NCBI RefSeq assembly: GCF_028679125.1
Contig: NZ_JAJRCG010000007.1
Location: forward strand, 62,001-126,000
DNA: 64,000 nt
Source of the DNA: Methanoregula sp.
Lineage (GTDB): Archaea > Halobacteriota > Methanomicrobia > Methanomicrobiales > Methanospirillaceae
Direction of reading: 5' to 3'
Shown: positions 17,590 to 26,111 of the stretch, one piece after another
Numbering within the stretch: the stretch's first letter is position 1
Layout of the letters: every line of letters starts with the position of its first letter
Translations under genes and position numbers: made by a program
The notes under the pieces: model-generated
What the model was told of the DNA's origin: nothing
Seen by the model: the letters and a program-made list of their open reading frames with translations, nothing else
The model's database searches: none

Positions 17590-18648
17590 TTAATGGATGG
17601 CCATGACCATGAACACCAGTTCGAACGCGATCAGGATGATGACAACCCATTCCAGGAAATTGGAGTGCTGGATACGCACTTCATCCGAGAGCATCGAGTA
17701 GTTCTCCTGGATCACCTTTATCTTGCGGCTGACGCTCTCGCTCCACTGGCCGCTCCGGAGTACTCTGAGCGCCGTTGCATAGACGCGGGCATAGTAGACA
17801 TCCTCCGTCACCTTGATCAGGTTGTTGACCTTCTCAATGATCTCGGAGATCTCCGCCGAGGTCTCCATGAGTTTCGCCATGATCGCGTGGTACTGGCGGC
17901 CCCGGTGGAACTGGGACATGCGGTCTGCATGCTCGATGTCGTCATACATCTTCTCCATCTCCCGGGTCAGTTCACGGTCATAGTACCGGAGTTCCAGCAC
18001 CTGCACGTTCGCGAACTCGATGAGATCAATGAGATCCGTCGGGCTCTCCGGGTTGCAGAGAAGAGCTGAATCCCACGAGAGGATGGCAAGGTCATCCGTT
18101 GTGTAACTGAGGGAGTTCTTCATTATCTCGTCGCGGATCTGCGGGGAAAGGTTGGTATTTTCTCCTATCAGGAGCGCGACCGGGTCAATGGAATCATCCC
18201 GGTGGTCGGTGACATAGATCGAATAATCCTCATAGAAATCCGGGTTGATGGCAAATCCCTTGATGTGCGGGCGGATGATCTCACCGAGCGTCTTGAGGTA
18301 CTGGACATAGTACTCTGCAAGACCTTCCTGACCTGCAAACAGGAATGCGAGCTCCTCCAGTTCCGCGATTGCAGCCTCCTGGTTCTCGTAAATGAAACAG
18401 AAACTGATAACCCCGATATCGTACACCCGGGCTACCACAGAGAATTCAAACGGCCTGCCGTCCCGCTCCACCCGGATCGGGTTCATCTGGATCATGAGCG
18501 GGGGGTCTTCAAGCATGATCGATTTGGGTTTGACCCGCACGAAACTGCTCCTTGCAGTAAAATAATTCTGGGCAAGCGCCTTTTCAAGCCAGTCGAGATC
18601 GATCTCCCGGCCAATATCGTATATCCGGTAAAACCGGAGTGAAATCAT
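17590..18648 (-). CDS. RMD1/DUF155-like membrane-anchored protein
   Basis: A 352-residue protein with a soluble body and one C-terminal membrane helix (about 329-348, EWVVIILIAFELVFMVMA). The segment LAILSWDSALLCNPESPTDLIDLIEFANVQVLELRYYDREL followed by a long helical region and the final helix is the layout of RMD1/Sif2/DUF155 proteins, which in eukaryotes are mitochondrial and microtubule-associated and in prokaryotes are uncharacterised. The middle of the protein (about 245-300) is predicted to be coiled. Assignment by pattern, not proven. Confidence 0.65.
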   Translation of the reverse strand: MISLRFYRIYDIGREIDLDWLEKALAQNYFTARSSFVRVKPKSIMLEDPPLMIQMNPIRVERDGRPFEFSVVARVYDIGVISFCFIYENQEAAIAELEELAFLFAGQEGLAEYYVQYLKTLGEIIRPHIKGFAINPDFYEDYSIYVTDHRDDSIDPVALLIGENTNLSPQIRDEIMKNSLSYTTDDLAILSWDSALLCNPESPTDLIDLIEFANVQVLELRYYDRELTREMEKMYDDIEHADRMSQFHRGRQYHAIMAKLMETSAEISEIIEKVNNLIKVTEDVYYARVYATALRVLRSGQWSESVSRKIKVIQENYSMLSDEVRIQHSNFLEWVVIILIAFELVFMVMAIH

Positions 18649-18782
18649 GATTATCTCTCCTTTAAAATCCAGGTATCTGTATCAGAAATAATGAACAACC
18701 ATGAAGATGATAAAGCCTTGCGACATTCCACCATCCTAGGAAAAAACGGGGATTATCCTGGGCAGGACTGCCTAAAAAAGGA

Positions 18783-19757
18783 TTATTTCCGGGAGAGCGC
18801 CGACACCATGGCGCACGCAATCAGGAGAGAGAGCCCGCAAATCCATACGGGGAGGTGGGATTTCTGGGTCGTGGTAACCGGGACGGTGGTGGTGCCCGGC
18901 TGGGCGTTGAGGGTTGCGTACAGGTCAACCGACTCACCCTTGGCAGGATAGGTGTCGATCGTGCCGGTATAAGGCACGTACCCTCCCTTGTAGACTGTGA
19001 ACGTCTTGTAGGGGGTGCCGGTCACATAGACCTGCACCGTCAGGTTCCCCTGGGTAATCTGCCCCTTTGCATCATTATCGAAGGAGACCGTGGCACCGTC
19101 AACATTGCAGTGCACCACGTACCAGCCGATATTCCCACCGATTGTCGCCGGTGTGGTTGAGGTCGTCGCCACCGGGTTAAGGGTGGCATAGAGATCAACA
19201 GTCTCACCTTTCCCCGGAATTGTGGTGAGCGCCGATGTATATGAGGTATACCCATCCTTTTTCACGGTAAAGTCCGTGTAGGGTGTGCCGGTGCTGTAGA
19301 CCGCCACATACACTATCCCCTTCGTGATCTCACCCCGGTTCGTTTCATCAAACATGACCGTGGCACCATCAACATTGCAGTGCACCACATACCAACCTAC
19401 GTCGCCACCTACCGCGGTCTCGGTCGTATCGGGAACCGCGTTGAGGGTTGCATACAGATCAACAGATTCTCCTTTGGACGGCACCCGTTCGATCGAAGAG
19501 GTAAACGTGGAGTAGCCGTTCTTCTGGACACGGATCGTTGAATAACCTGTGGCGGTTGTCGATACCGGGACAGTGAGCGTTCCCAGTTGTACCGTCCCCA
19601 CATATTTGTCATCAAGATAGACTTTTGATCCATAGACATTACAATGGATCACATACCATCCCTGATCGCTGTTATCTGTTGTTGTATCCGCTGCAACAGA
19701 GGCAATACCTGCGGTCAGCAAAACAAGGATCATCACAATCCGGTACCCGTTCTCCAT
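18783..19757 (-). CDS. Secreted protein with three PEGA-like repeats
   Basis: After a signal peptide (about 1-26, ...TAGIASVAADT) come three tandem units of about 80-85 residues. Each begins GWYVIHCNV/GWYVVHCNV and holds 'vyldd..G' (VYLDDKYVGTVQLG, VMFDETNRGEITKG, VSFDNDAKGQITQG), then 'tGy.t..v.k.GY..yt..i...P.KGE(S/T)VDLYATLN'. This is the PEGA-type surface repeat. A short Thr linker and a C-terminal hydrophobic helix with basic end (ACAMVSALSRK) anchor it. Likely a cell-envelope protein. The second and third repeats are most alike. A start four codons earlier is possible. Confidence 0.8.
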   Translation of the reverse strand: MENGYRIVMILVLLTAGIASVAADTTTDNSDQGWYVIHCNVYGSKVYLDDKYVGTVQLGTLTVPVSTTATGYSTIRVQKNGYSTFTSSIERVPSKGESVDLYATLNAVPDTTETAVGGDVGWYVVHCNVDGATVMFDETNRGEITKGIVYVAVYSTGTPYTDFTVKKDGYTSYTSALTTIPGKGETVDLYATLNPVATTSTTPATIGGNIGWYVVHCNVDGATVSFDNDAKGQITQGNLTVQVYVTGTPYKTFTVYKGGYVPYTGTIDTYPAKGESVDLYATLNAQPGTTTVPVTTTQKSHLPVWICGLSLLIACAMVSALSRK

Positions 19758-19845
19758 ACGCATCACCATTTCTTACAGATTCCTTTGAGGGAATCTTATA
19801 AAAAACCGCGCGAACTGATATCGGGGGGAAAATAAGAAAAAAGGA

Positions 19846-20568
19846 TTATTTGCGGGAGTGCCATGCAAAAGCACTTCCTGCAACGCCCAGCCCGGCAAGG
19901 AGGGTACTGAACAGTAATGGGGATTTTTTGGTTGTTGTAGTTGCAACCGGTGCATTTGTCGTGCTGACAGGCAGTGAAGTTACCGGGGCCACGAGCTGGA
20001 AAGTACACTTGGTATAGATATCATCAACACCAGGCAGGTTGAATGCATCAGAAAGGGCAGCAGCTGCCGCAGAATCCTGCACGCTCCCGGTGCCGGTGAA
20101 GTTGAATACAAGGTTGCCGGTCTTCGTGTTCACGACCTGGCCGGAATACGATCCCGTTGTATCCATTACTATGTTCAGGCTTCCATCCTTACCGGGGCTT
20201 TGCACGATCACGTAATATGTTGCCGGGGGAAGACCTGCAGTTTGGTACGTCTTCGAAAATGTTCCATCAGTATTGACCGGAACCGTTGAGACATTCACAT
20301 AATTCCCTGCAAATGCCCAGATCTGGACACCCGCAGTGAGATTCCCACCGGTTGCCACACCACTGACAGTGACAGGATCGCCAACCGCTGCCTGAGCGGG
20401 AGAGACTTCAGCCGAGATAAATGGCTGCGCCGCGGTGGTCGCATTGACAGATGTGTCGGTCCCGGAAACGGGAGCCGCGATAAGGGCAATCAGCAGCACA
20501 GTACAGAACAATACACTGTATGAAGATATGCTTGTCATACCGGGAAATAGGGTGGACATCAATATCAT
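19846..20568 (-). CDS. Secreted protein with C-terminal membrane anchor
   Basis: A 240-residue protein with a signal peptide (about residues 12-37, ...ALIAAPVSGTD), a beta-sandwich-like domain of about 70 residues starting FISAEVSPAQAAVGDPVTVSGVATG (the usual opening of archaeal surface domains resembling invasin/Ig folds), a second domain with NIVMDTTGSYSGQVVNTKTGNLVFNF, a Thr/Ala linker and a C-terminal anchor (LLAGLGVAGSAFAWHSRK). It shares the architecture of its neighbour at 18783-19757, so both are probably S-layer-associated. Confidence 0.7.
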   Translation of the reverse strand: MILMSTLFPGMTSISSYSVLFCTVLLIALIAAPVSGTDTSVNATTAAQPFISAEVSPAQAAVGDPVTVSGVATGGNLTAGVQIWAFAGNYVNVSTVPVNTDGTFSKTYQTAGLPPATYYVIVQSPGKDGSLNIVMDTTGSYSGQVVNTKTGNLVFNFTGTGSVQDSAAAAALSDAFNLPGVDDIYTKCTFQLVAPVTSLPVSTTNAPVATTTTKKSPLLFSTLLAGLGVAGSAFAWHSRK

Positions 20569-20810
20569 AGTTCTGGTTTTCCCGGAGCCTAATGGGGGTG
20601 TATCCGGAATCAGGTTCCTGCAGCCAGGACCTGTGGCTACATTTATACACATCCGGTTGCAATAGCTCGTATATCCCCTGCATATCCGGCACCGGCCAAT
20701 AATCGTGAGGTGTTACCATACCCGACCAGAGCATCCCGCAGACTTCCCCCACCTTACCCATTCCCCTCAGTTTTTGCATTCTCCTCTATCCTGACGGCAG
20801 GATCGAACGC

Positions 20811-21794
20811 ATGGTGGATCACCCGGTTGACGAGTATTTTGCTGCCATAAAGGACGCCAGCATCGCCTGGATCGATTGCAGTATCAAAGACGAAGAGAGG
20901 GAGATGGAACCGCTCACCCTGCGTGCCGGGTTCACCAAAGTCCCCATCCCCAAACTCGCGCACGGATTCTATTCGGCATACGAGGACTATGACACGGAAC
21001 TGGGCATCATGCTCCCGTCCGTCACGGTCAAAGGTGAGAAGATGACCGTCCACCCGCTCTTCATCCTGATCCGGGAGAAACTGGTCCTCACTGTCCACTC
21101 CGACGAGATCAACCGCCTGCTGCGGTTCTCCCGGTACGCCCAGCCATTCTTCAAGCGGATTGCCGCCGAGAGCGTACCTGACAAGATCACGCTCACCCTT
21201 GAACGGATCATCGATGAGAACAATGACCGCAACTTCGAGTATCTCCGCGAGATCGAGATGCACGGGGATGCGATCAGCAAATCGCTCATCGAGGAGAGCG
21301 TGGCAAAGAAGAAGATCGCCCGTGATATCTACCGGATGAAACATGTCCTCATCGATTACCTGAATGTCCTCTGGGCCACCAAGGATGTGGTCGATTCTTT
21401 GCGGTATGGAGACGCCGACCTGATCACCAATGACGAGAAACTGCTCGGCAGGATCGGTATCCTGTCGGACAATATCGACCGCCACATCGAGCTCTCCGAG
21501 CAGATGTCAACCGTGCTGGCATCCGGCCTTGAAGTGATGCAGAGCATCTACAACAACCAGCTCCAGACCACGAACAACCGTTTTGCCCTTGTCACGGCCT
21601 ACCTCACGGTGCTCGGCACCGCATTCCTTGTCCCGAACACCATCGCCACGGTTGCCGGGAGCGGGGTGATGGAAGGAACCATGGCAGCACAGTGGTGGTA
21701 TGTCCCCCTGCTCTTTGGTTCAACCATTGTTGCCACGGTTGTATCGCTTCTCTGGGTGGTGCACGTCTGGAAAAAGAAAGAGGAAGAGATATAA
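20811..21794 (+). CDS. CorA-family-like membrane protein without GMN motif
   Basis: The 327-residue protein has the CorA layout: an N-terminal alpha/beta cytoplasmic domain (WIDCSIKDEEREMEPL...), a long helical stalk (about 100-260, ending QLQTTNNRFALVTAYLTVLGTAFLVPNTIATVAG) and two C-terminal membrane helices (about 252-275 and 292-316) with a basic tail. The first helix in Mg2+ channels ends in Gly-Met-Asn; here the aligned stretch reads TVAGSG. It may therefore carry a different ion or have another function. Confidence 0.75.
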   Translation: MVDHPVDEYFAAIKDASIAWIDCSIKDEEREMEPLTLRAGFTKVPIPKLAHGFYSAYEDYDTELGIMLPSVTVKGEKMTVHPLFILIREKLVLTVHSDEINRLLRFSRYAQPFFKRIAAESVPDKITLTLERIIDENNDRNFEYLREIEMHGDAISKSLIEESVAKKKIARDIYRMKHVLIDYLNVLWATKDVVDSLRYGDADLITNDEKLLGRIGILSDNIDRHIELSEQMSTVLASGLEVMQSIYNNQLQTTNNRFALVTAYLTVLGTAFLVPNTIATVAGSGVMEGTMAAQWWYVPLLFGSTIVATVVSLLWVVHVWKKKEEEI

Positions 21795-21892
21795 CCCGCA
21801 GCCCGTGAGAATTATTTCCAGACCAGCCCCGTTACATGGCAGGGTGCCTCCCGTCGCATCAGGAGGCAGAGCATGGGGGGTACGGGTAACGA

Positions 21893-22462
21893 TTACATCC
21901 CGAAAAAACCGAGGATCCTGCTCTTGGGATCCTTGTAGAAGATCCGTGCACCGTCTTTGATGTTCCGGACATCCTCAACCGTATACAGGATATCGGGATA
22001 CTCTTTTGACAGGACGCTGAGCAGCCGTCCCAGTTCAGTCCGGGGAACGATCATCAGGATGATAGTGACCGTTTTGGAGAAACTGCCCTGCCCTTCGATC
22101 CGCGTCATGCCATATCCAAGGGTGGAGAGATGGGAGACGATAGGCTGGGGATCGTTGGGAGTAATAAGCCGGACGATGACATCGCCGATCGAGATCATGT
22201 TCTCGATCTGCATACCCAGGAGCGTCCCGATACCATACCCTGCAAGGTAGGCAAAGAGATTCCAGTAATCGGTGAGGTTGGTTATCACAAGCCCTGTTGA
22301 GATCAGCCAGATCCCGGTCTTGACAATCCCGACACAGGCCGCAAGGTTCGCGTGACCTTTGCTGATATAGATCGTACGGATTGTTTCAAGAGCAGCTTCA
22401 AAAATCCGGGCTACCAGGATCAAAACCGGGATTGAGATGAGTATTGCAGCAAGGTCTGGCAC
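21893..22462 (-). CDS. UPF0316/DUF2179 membrane protein
   Basis: A 189-residue protein with three N-terminal helices (LAAILISIPVLILVARI, ACVGIVKTGIWLISTGLVI, WNLFAYLAGYGIGTLLGMQIE) containing the family phrase ARIFEAALETIRTIYISKGH and GYGIGTLLGMQIENMI, and a C-terminal DUF2179-type soluble domain (VSHLSTLGYGMTRIEGQGSFSKTVTIILMIVPR). The family is widespread and uncharacterised. Confidence 0.85.
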   Translation of the reverse strand: MPDLAAILISIPVLILVARIFEAALETIRTIYISKGHANLAACVGIVKTGIWLISTGLVITNLTDYWNLFAYLAGYGIGTLLGMQIENMISIGDVIVRLITPNDPQPIVSHLSTLGYGMTRIEGQGSFSKTVTIILMIVPRTELGRLLSVLSKEYPDILYTVEDVRNIKDGARIFYKDPKSRILGFFGM

Positions 22463-22667
22463 GATGACGATTCACTTCTGATTAGAATATTCTCACCGGT
22501 CTGTTTGAATACCTTACGGAATGCGATGGCCACTCACGATTTTACAGGTCACCAGTACCGTGGGAAAAACAGACAGATAGGGGACTGCCAGGATAAGTAT
22601 ACCTGAGATCACACCGGACAAGAGCCTTTTATAAAAAGGGTGCCGAAAAAACGCCCGGAACGTACTA

Positions 22668-23636
22668 TTACAATTGTTGGCAGATATCCCTGATTACAAA
22701 GTCCCCGAACTCCCGGGTGCCGGCAGAACCGCCGAGATCACGGGTCCGGATTCCCTGTGCCAGCACCCGGCCGATCGCGGGTTCCACCAGTGCAGCTCCC
22801 TTGCGGTCACCAAGATATTCAAGGAGCATTGCCGCGCTCCGGATCGCGGCGATCGGGTTGGCAATATTCTTACCGGCAATATCGGGGGCGCTCCCGTGAA
22901 CCGGCTCGAACAGGGCGTACCGGTCGCCGATATTCGCGCTCGGTACAAGGCCGAGGCCTCCAACCAGGTACGATGCCATATCCGACAGGATATCCCCGAA
23001 GATATTGGTCGTGACAACAACGTCATAGGCAGCCGGGTGCTGGAGGATATCCAGCGCAAGGGCGTCGATGAACTTGTCATTGAAGGTCACGCCCGCGGAT
23101 TTCGCTTCACTCATGCAGATGTCACGGAAGAGGACGTCTGATTTGAGCACGTTGGCCTTGTGCCCGATGGTCAGGTGGCCCCTGCGCTGCTGCACGAGGC
23201 GGATTGCTGCCCGTGCGATCCGCTCGCTTCCCCTGCGGGATACTACGCGGAGGGTGGTGGCCCGTTCGGGGGTACTCTCCTCAATACCGGAGTAGAGCCC
23301 TTCCGTGTTCTCCCGCACGATCATGATATCGAACCATTCACCCTTGACCGGGCGGAAGTTCGCGTAGAGATCGAGCGCCTTCCGGATGCGGAGCACCACG
23401 CTCTGGTAATCCTTCATGGGAGGCGTGGTGATCGCCCCGAACAGGATCGCATCGGCCGTTTTGAGCTCATCGATCTCCCGGTCGGCACAGGGGCAGCCGG
23501 TCCGCTCCCACATGCCATATCCCACATCGACCGGGAAGTACTCGTACTCCGGGTGGAGGATCTCAAGGATTCGGCGGGCAACCGGGATGACCTCGTGCCC
23601 GATCCCATCACCTTCGACAACCGCAATCTTCGTCAT
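22668..23636 (-). CDS. aksF: Homoisocitrate dehydrogenase-type (AksF/LeuB family) enzyme
   Basis: A 322-residue decarboxylating dehydrogenase. MTKIAVVEGDGIGHEVIPVARRIL binds the cofactor region, FDIMIVRENTEGLYSG and ERATTLRVVSRRGSERIARAAIRLV are substrate contacts, NIFGDILSDMASYLVGGLGLVPSANIG and EPVHGSAPDIAGKNIANPIAAIRSAAMLLE are family signatures. On sequence alone it could be isopropylmalate, isocitrate or homoisocitrate dehydrogenase. The homocitrate-synthase-like and homoaconitase genes in the same operon favour AksF, which oxidises and decarboxylates homoisocitrate and its longer homologues to yield alpha-ketosuberate for coenzyme B. Last gene of the operon; its start overlaps the preceding stop by ATGA. 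Confidence 0.88.
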   Translation of the reverse strand: MTKIAVVEGDGIGHEVIPVARRILEILHPEYEYFPVDVGYGMWERTGCPCADREIDELKTADAILFGAITTPPMKDYQSVVLRIRKALDLYANFRPVKGEWFDIMIVRENTEGLYSGIEESTPERATTLRVVSRRGSERIARAAIRLVQQRRGHLTIGHKANVLKSDVLFRDICMSEAKSAGVTFNDKFIDALALDILQHPAAYDVVVTTNIFGDILSDMASYLVGGLGLVPSANIGDRYALFEPVHGSAPDIAGKNIANPIAAIRSAAMLLEYLGDRKGAALVEPAIGRVLAQGIRTRDLGGSAGTREFGDFVIRDICQQL

Positions 23637-24433
23637 TTTGCCCTCCAGCGTGTCACCAGTTCATTCACCGACCGGGCGATCATTGCCGGGCCCGCACCCC
23701 AGTGGACAATGGCGCCGAACTTCCCGTTCCAGGTACCGATCCCCTCCCTCTCGGCCCGGCAGCACCGGGCAATGAACGGTTCATCGTTTACCTGTTCGAG
23801 AGGGCAGATATTCTCAAGCGTGAAGTTTTTCCCATAACATTCCGTGTAGAACTGCGAGCCCGTGAGACACCCGGCCACACGCTCGCCACCGTGCATAGGA
23901 TCGGCATCGAGCGTCCGGGTATACCCTGCAGCACGGCAGGGATACACATCCGCAGGAACGGTGGAGATGTCCCGGATATGATGATCGAACTGCACGCTGA
24001 GTTCCCCAAAGAGCCCGTCTGCTTCAAGCTCCTTCAGGCATGCCGACAGGGTAGGCCTTGGGGGAATGACATCGTAGACATGGACCGTGAGAAGACCGGA
24101 GAGATCCGGATCAAGGACAAACGTCCTGTTCTCTTCAAGGCTCGTAAAGACCGTGCAGCGGTACCCGCTCTCACCGGCCAGGTGAACAAGACGCGTCCGG
24201 TCATGGATCTGCACCCGGTCCGGGAAACAGTACACCTGATCCGGAGATGCAAGTACACGGGAGGAGACAATCTTCCGCATCATTCCTTTTCCCGCGGGAT
24301 CAAGGGTCACTTCCACCAGCTCGGTGCCGTCAGGTGTTTCACGAAGGAGATACCGGCTCAGGAAGTATACGCGATTGCCGCAGGGCCGGGTTGAGGCCGA
24401 TCCCACGTACTTGCAGTGCTCCGGGAAGATCAT
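23633..24433 (-). CDS. Conserved unknown embedded in the coenzyme B operon
   Basis: A 266-residue soluble protein I do not recognise with certainty. It is Cys-rich (Cys in EHCKYVG, RPCGNRV, YCFPD, YRCTV, SACLK, YPCRAA, AGCLTG, TECYGK, NICPLE and ARCCRAE). The C-terminal third, with SQFYTECYGKNFTLENICPLEQVNDEPFIARCCRAEREGIGTW and HWGAGPAMIARS, looks most constrained. No membrane helix or common cofactor motif is seen. It sits between aksE and aksF with four-base ATGA overlaps on both sides, so it is translated together with the chain-elongation enzymes and probably serves the same pathway. Confidence 0.8.
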   Translation of the reverse strand: MIFPEHCKYVGSASTRPCGNRVYFLSRYLLRETPDGTELVEVTLDPAGKGMMRKIVSSRVLASPDQVYCFPDRVQIHDRTRLVHLAGESGYRCTVFTSLEENRTFVLDPDLSGLLTVHVYDVIPPRPTLSACLKELEADGLFGELSVQFDHHIRDISTVPADVYPCRAAGYTRTLDADPMHGGERVAGCLTGSQFYTECYGKNFTLENICPLEQVNDEPFIARCCRAEREGIGTWNGKFGAIVHWGAGPAMIARSVNELVTRWRAK

Positions 24434-24900
24434 CGGTGTTTTCTCCAGAACGCAACAAGGCCACCGGCTGCGAGGATCTCCTGCATCCGGGGCGAGAGCG
24501 TCGGGACATCATGACGTTTTCCCGCCACGTCTACCCAGCCCTGAGCAAGGTTGAATGCTATGGCACTGCCGTCGGTGCAGGAAATATCCGCTTCAATGAG
24601 GGGTAGGCCGACATTGATCGCGTTCCGGAAGAAGATCCGGGCAAACGAGGGTGCAATGACCGCGACAACCCCTGCCTCCCGGATCGCAATCGCTGCCTGC
24701 TCCCGCGAGGAGCCGCAGCCGAAGTTCTTGCCGGCAATGATGACGGCCCCTTTGAGACGGGGTGCAAGCCCGGGATCCAGGTCTTCAAAGACGTGCGTTG
24801 CCCAGATGCTCCGGTCCCTGGTTCTCAGGTACCTGCCGGCAATCACGACATCCGTATCAATGTCTTCCGGGAGACAGACCGCATGACCCTCGGTATGCAT
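24430..24900 (-). CDS. aksE: Homoaconitase small subunit
   Basis: The 156-residue swivelling-domain subunit of an aconitase-superfamily hydro-lyase. It contains NFGCGSSREQAAIAIREAGVVAVIAPSFARIFFRNAINVGLP, the standard LeuD/HacB core. The specificity loop reads YLRT at residues 24-27. In the Methanocaldococcus homoaconitase small subunit the same YLRT loop with Arg26 selects homoaconitate-type substrates, whereas isopropylmalate isomerases have YLVY/YLVM. This marks the pair as homoaconitase of the coenzyme B (alpha-ketosuberate) pathway rather than a leucine enzyme. Its ATG shares bases with the stop of the large-subunit gene. Confidence 0.9.
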   Translation of the reverse strand: MHTEGHAVCLPEDIDTDVVIAGRYLRTRDRSIWATHVFEDLDPGLAPRLKGAVIIAGKNFGCGSSREQAAIAIREAGVVAVIAPSFARIFFRNAINVGLPLIEADISCTDGSAIAFNLAQGWVDVAGKRHDVPTLSPRMQEILAAGGLVAFWRKHR

Positions 24901-26111
24901 CAGGCCACCTCCGGAACGGTGATCTCTCCTTCAAGCGCACTGGCAGCGGCCGTTGCAACGGAGGAGAGGTAGATCTCCCCGCCAACACCCATGCGGTTTT
25001 TGAAATTGCGGTTTGCAGTCGAGAGACAGACCTCTTCTTCTCCGAGCACCCCCATGTGGGCGCCAAGGCAGGGACCGCAGCCGGGTGTACCGATGGTGCA
25101 CCCGGCTTCCACGATATCGGCAAGTACGCCGGTCCGGATTGCCTGGGTGAGGACCGCGGCGGATGCGGGGACCACGATCGTCCGCACGGCCACTTTATTC
25201 CCTTTGATGATCCGGGCAAGCCGCGCCAGGTCCGAGTATCGCCCGTTGGTGCAGGTGCCGACAAAGACCTGGTCGAGAGGGAGGCCGGCAAGTTCGTCAA
25301 CAGGCTTGACCGTGTCCACCCGGTGCGGGACGGCGATGAGCGGGACAATATCGGAGAGATCGAACTCCAGGTCACGGAGGTACGTGCAGGTCTCCGGAAC
25401 CTGGGGTTTTACTGCATGTCCCCGCTCCTTCAGGTACCGGACCGTCACGTCATCTGCATAGAACAGGCCTGCTTTTGCCCCGGCCTCCACCGAGAGGTTG
25501 GAAAGGACCAGGCGTTCGTCGATGGAAAGATCCTTGGTCCCGTCTCCCACAAATTCAAGCGACTGGTACGTGGCACCGTCGGTTCCCAGTTCCCCGACGT
25601 ATGCAAGGGCAAGATCCTTGGCCTCTGCTGCACCGGTGAACCGTCCTTCAAGGTGGACTGCGATGGTTGCCGGGACCCGGAACCAGGTCTCGCCGGTCAG
25701 CCAGATCGCCGCCATGTCGGTTGCACCGACCCCGGAGGCAAATGCACCGAATGCGCCGAGCGTGACGCTGTGCGAGTCTGCGCCGATCACGATCTCGCCG
25801 GGCAGGACAACACCTTCACTCATCAGCTGGTGGCAGATGCCGCAGCCGATATCCGAGAAGTTCATGAACGAACTCTTCGCGAACTCCCGGAGCTCGTGCT
25901 GGAGGGTCGCAGTCGTTGTATTATTGGCCGGGGCAATATGATCGAAGATGATGGAGAACTCCGTTGCATCGGCAAGGCGGCTGGCGCCCATGTTCTTCCA
26001 GGCTTCGAGGGCTAAAAGACCCGTGCCGTCACAGGCATAGGCGCGGTCAACCTTGCGATCAACATATTCACCGGCAGGGGCGTTGAGGATTCGTTCAGAG
26101 AGTGTGCTCAT
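24900..26111 (-). CDS. aksD: Homoaconitase large subunit
   Basis: The 403-residue [4Fe-4S] subunit, partner of the small subunit encoded immediately downstream. FDHIAPANNTTTATLQHELREFA, GIGxCHQ-like GCGICHQLMSEG, VIGADSHSVTLGAFGAFASGVGATDMA, VGTCTNGRYSDLARLARIIKG and GCTIGTPGCGPCLGAHMGVL are visible; the Cys in VGTCTNG and GCGPC hold the cluster. The enzyme dehydrates and rehydrates homocitrate and its longer homologues. Operon context and the YLRT loop of the partner favour AksD over LeuC. It overlaps aksA by ATGA. Confidence 0.9.
   Translation of the reverse strand: MSTLSERILNAPAGEYVDRKVDRAYACDGTGLLALEAWKNMGASRLADATEFSIIFDHIAPANNTTTATLQHELREFAKSSFMNFSDIGCGICHQLMSEGVVLPGEIVIGADSHSVTLGAFGAFASGVGATDMAAIWLTGETWFRVPATIAVHLEGRFTGAAEAKDLALAYVGELGTDGATYQSLEFVGDGTKDLSIDERLVLSNLSVEAGAKAGLFYADDVTVRYLKERGHAVKPQVPETCTYLRDLEFDLSDIVPLIAVPHRVDTVKPVDELAGLPLDQVFVGTCTNGRYSDLARLARIIKGNKVAVRTIVVPASAAVLTQAIRTGVLADIVEAGCTIGTPGCGPCLGAHMGVLGEEEVCLSTANRNFKNRMGVGGEIYLSSVATAAASALEGEITVPEVA

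Noticed and set aside
22668-26111. Leucine-biosynthesis (leuB, leuC, leuD) operon
   Set aside because: Considered first, but the YLRT loop in the small subunit, an AksA-like condensing enzyme without a leucine-regulatory domain, and marker genes in the operon favour coenzyme B synthesis. leuB remains possible for the dehydrogenase alone.
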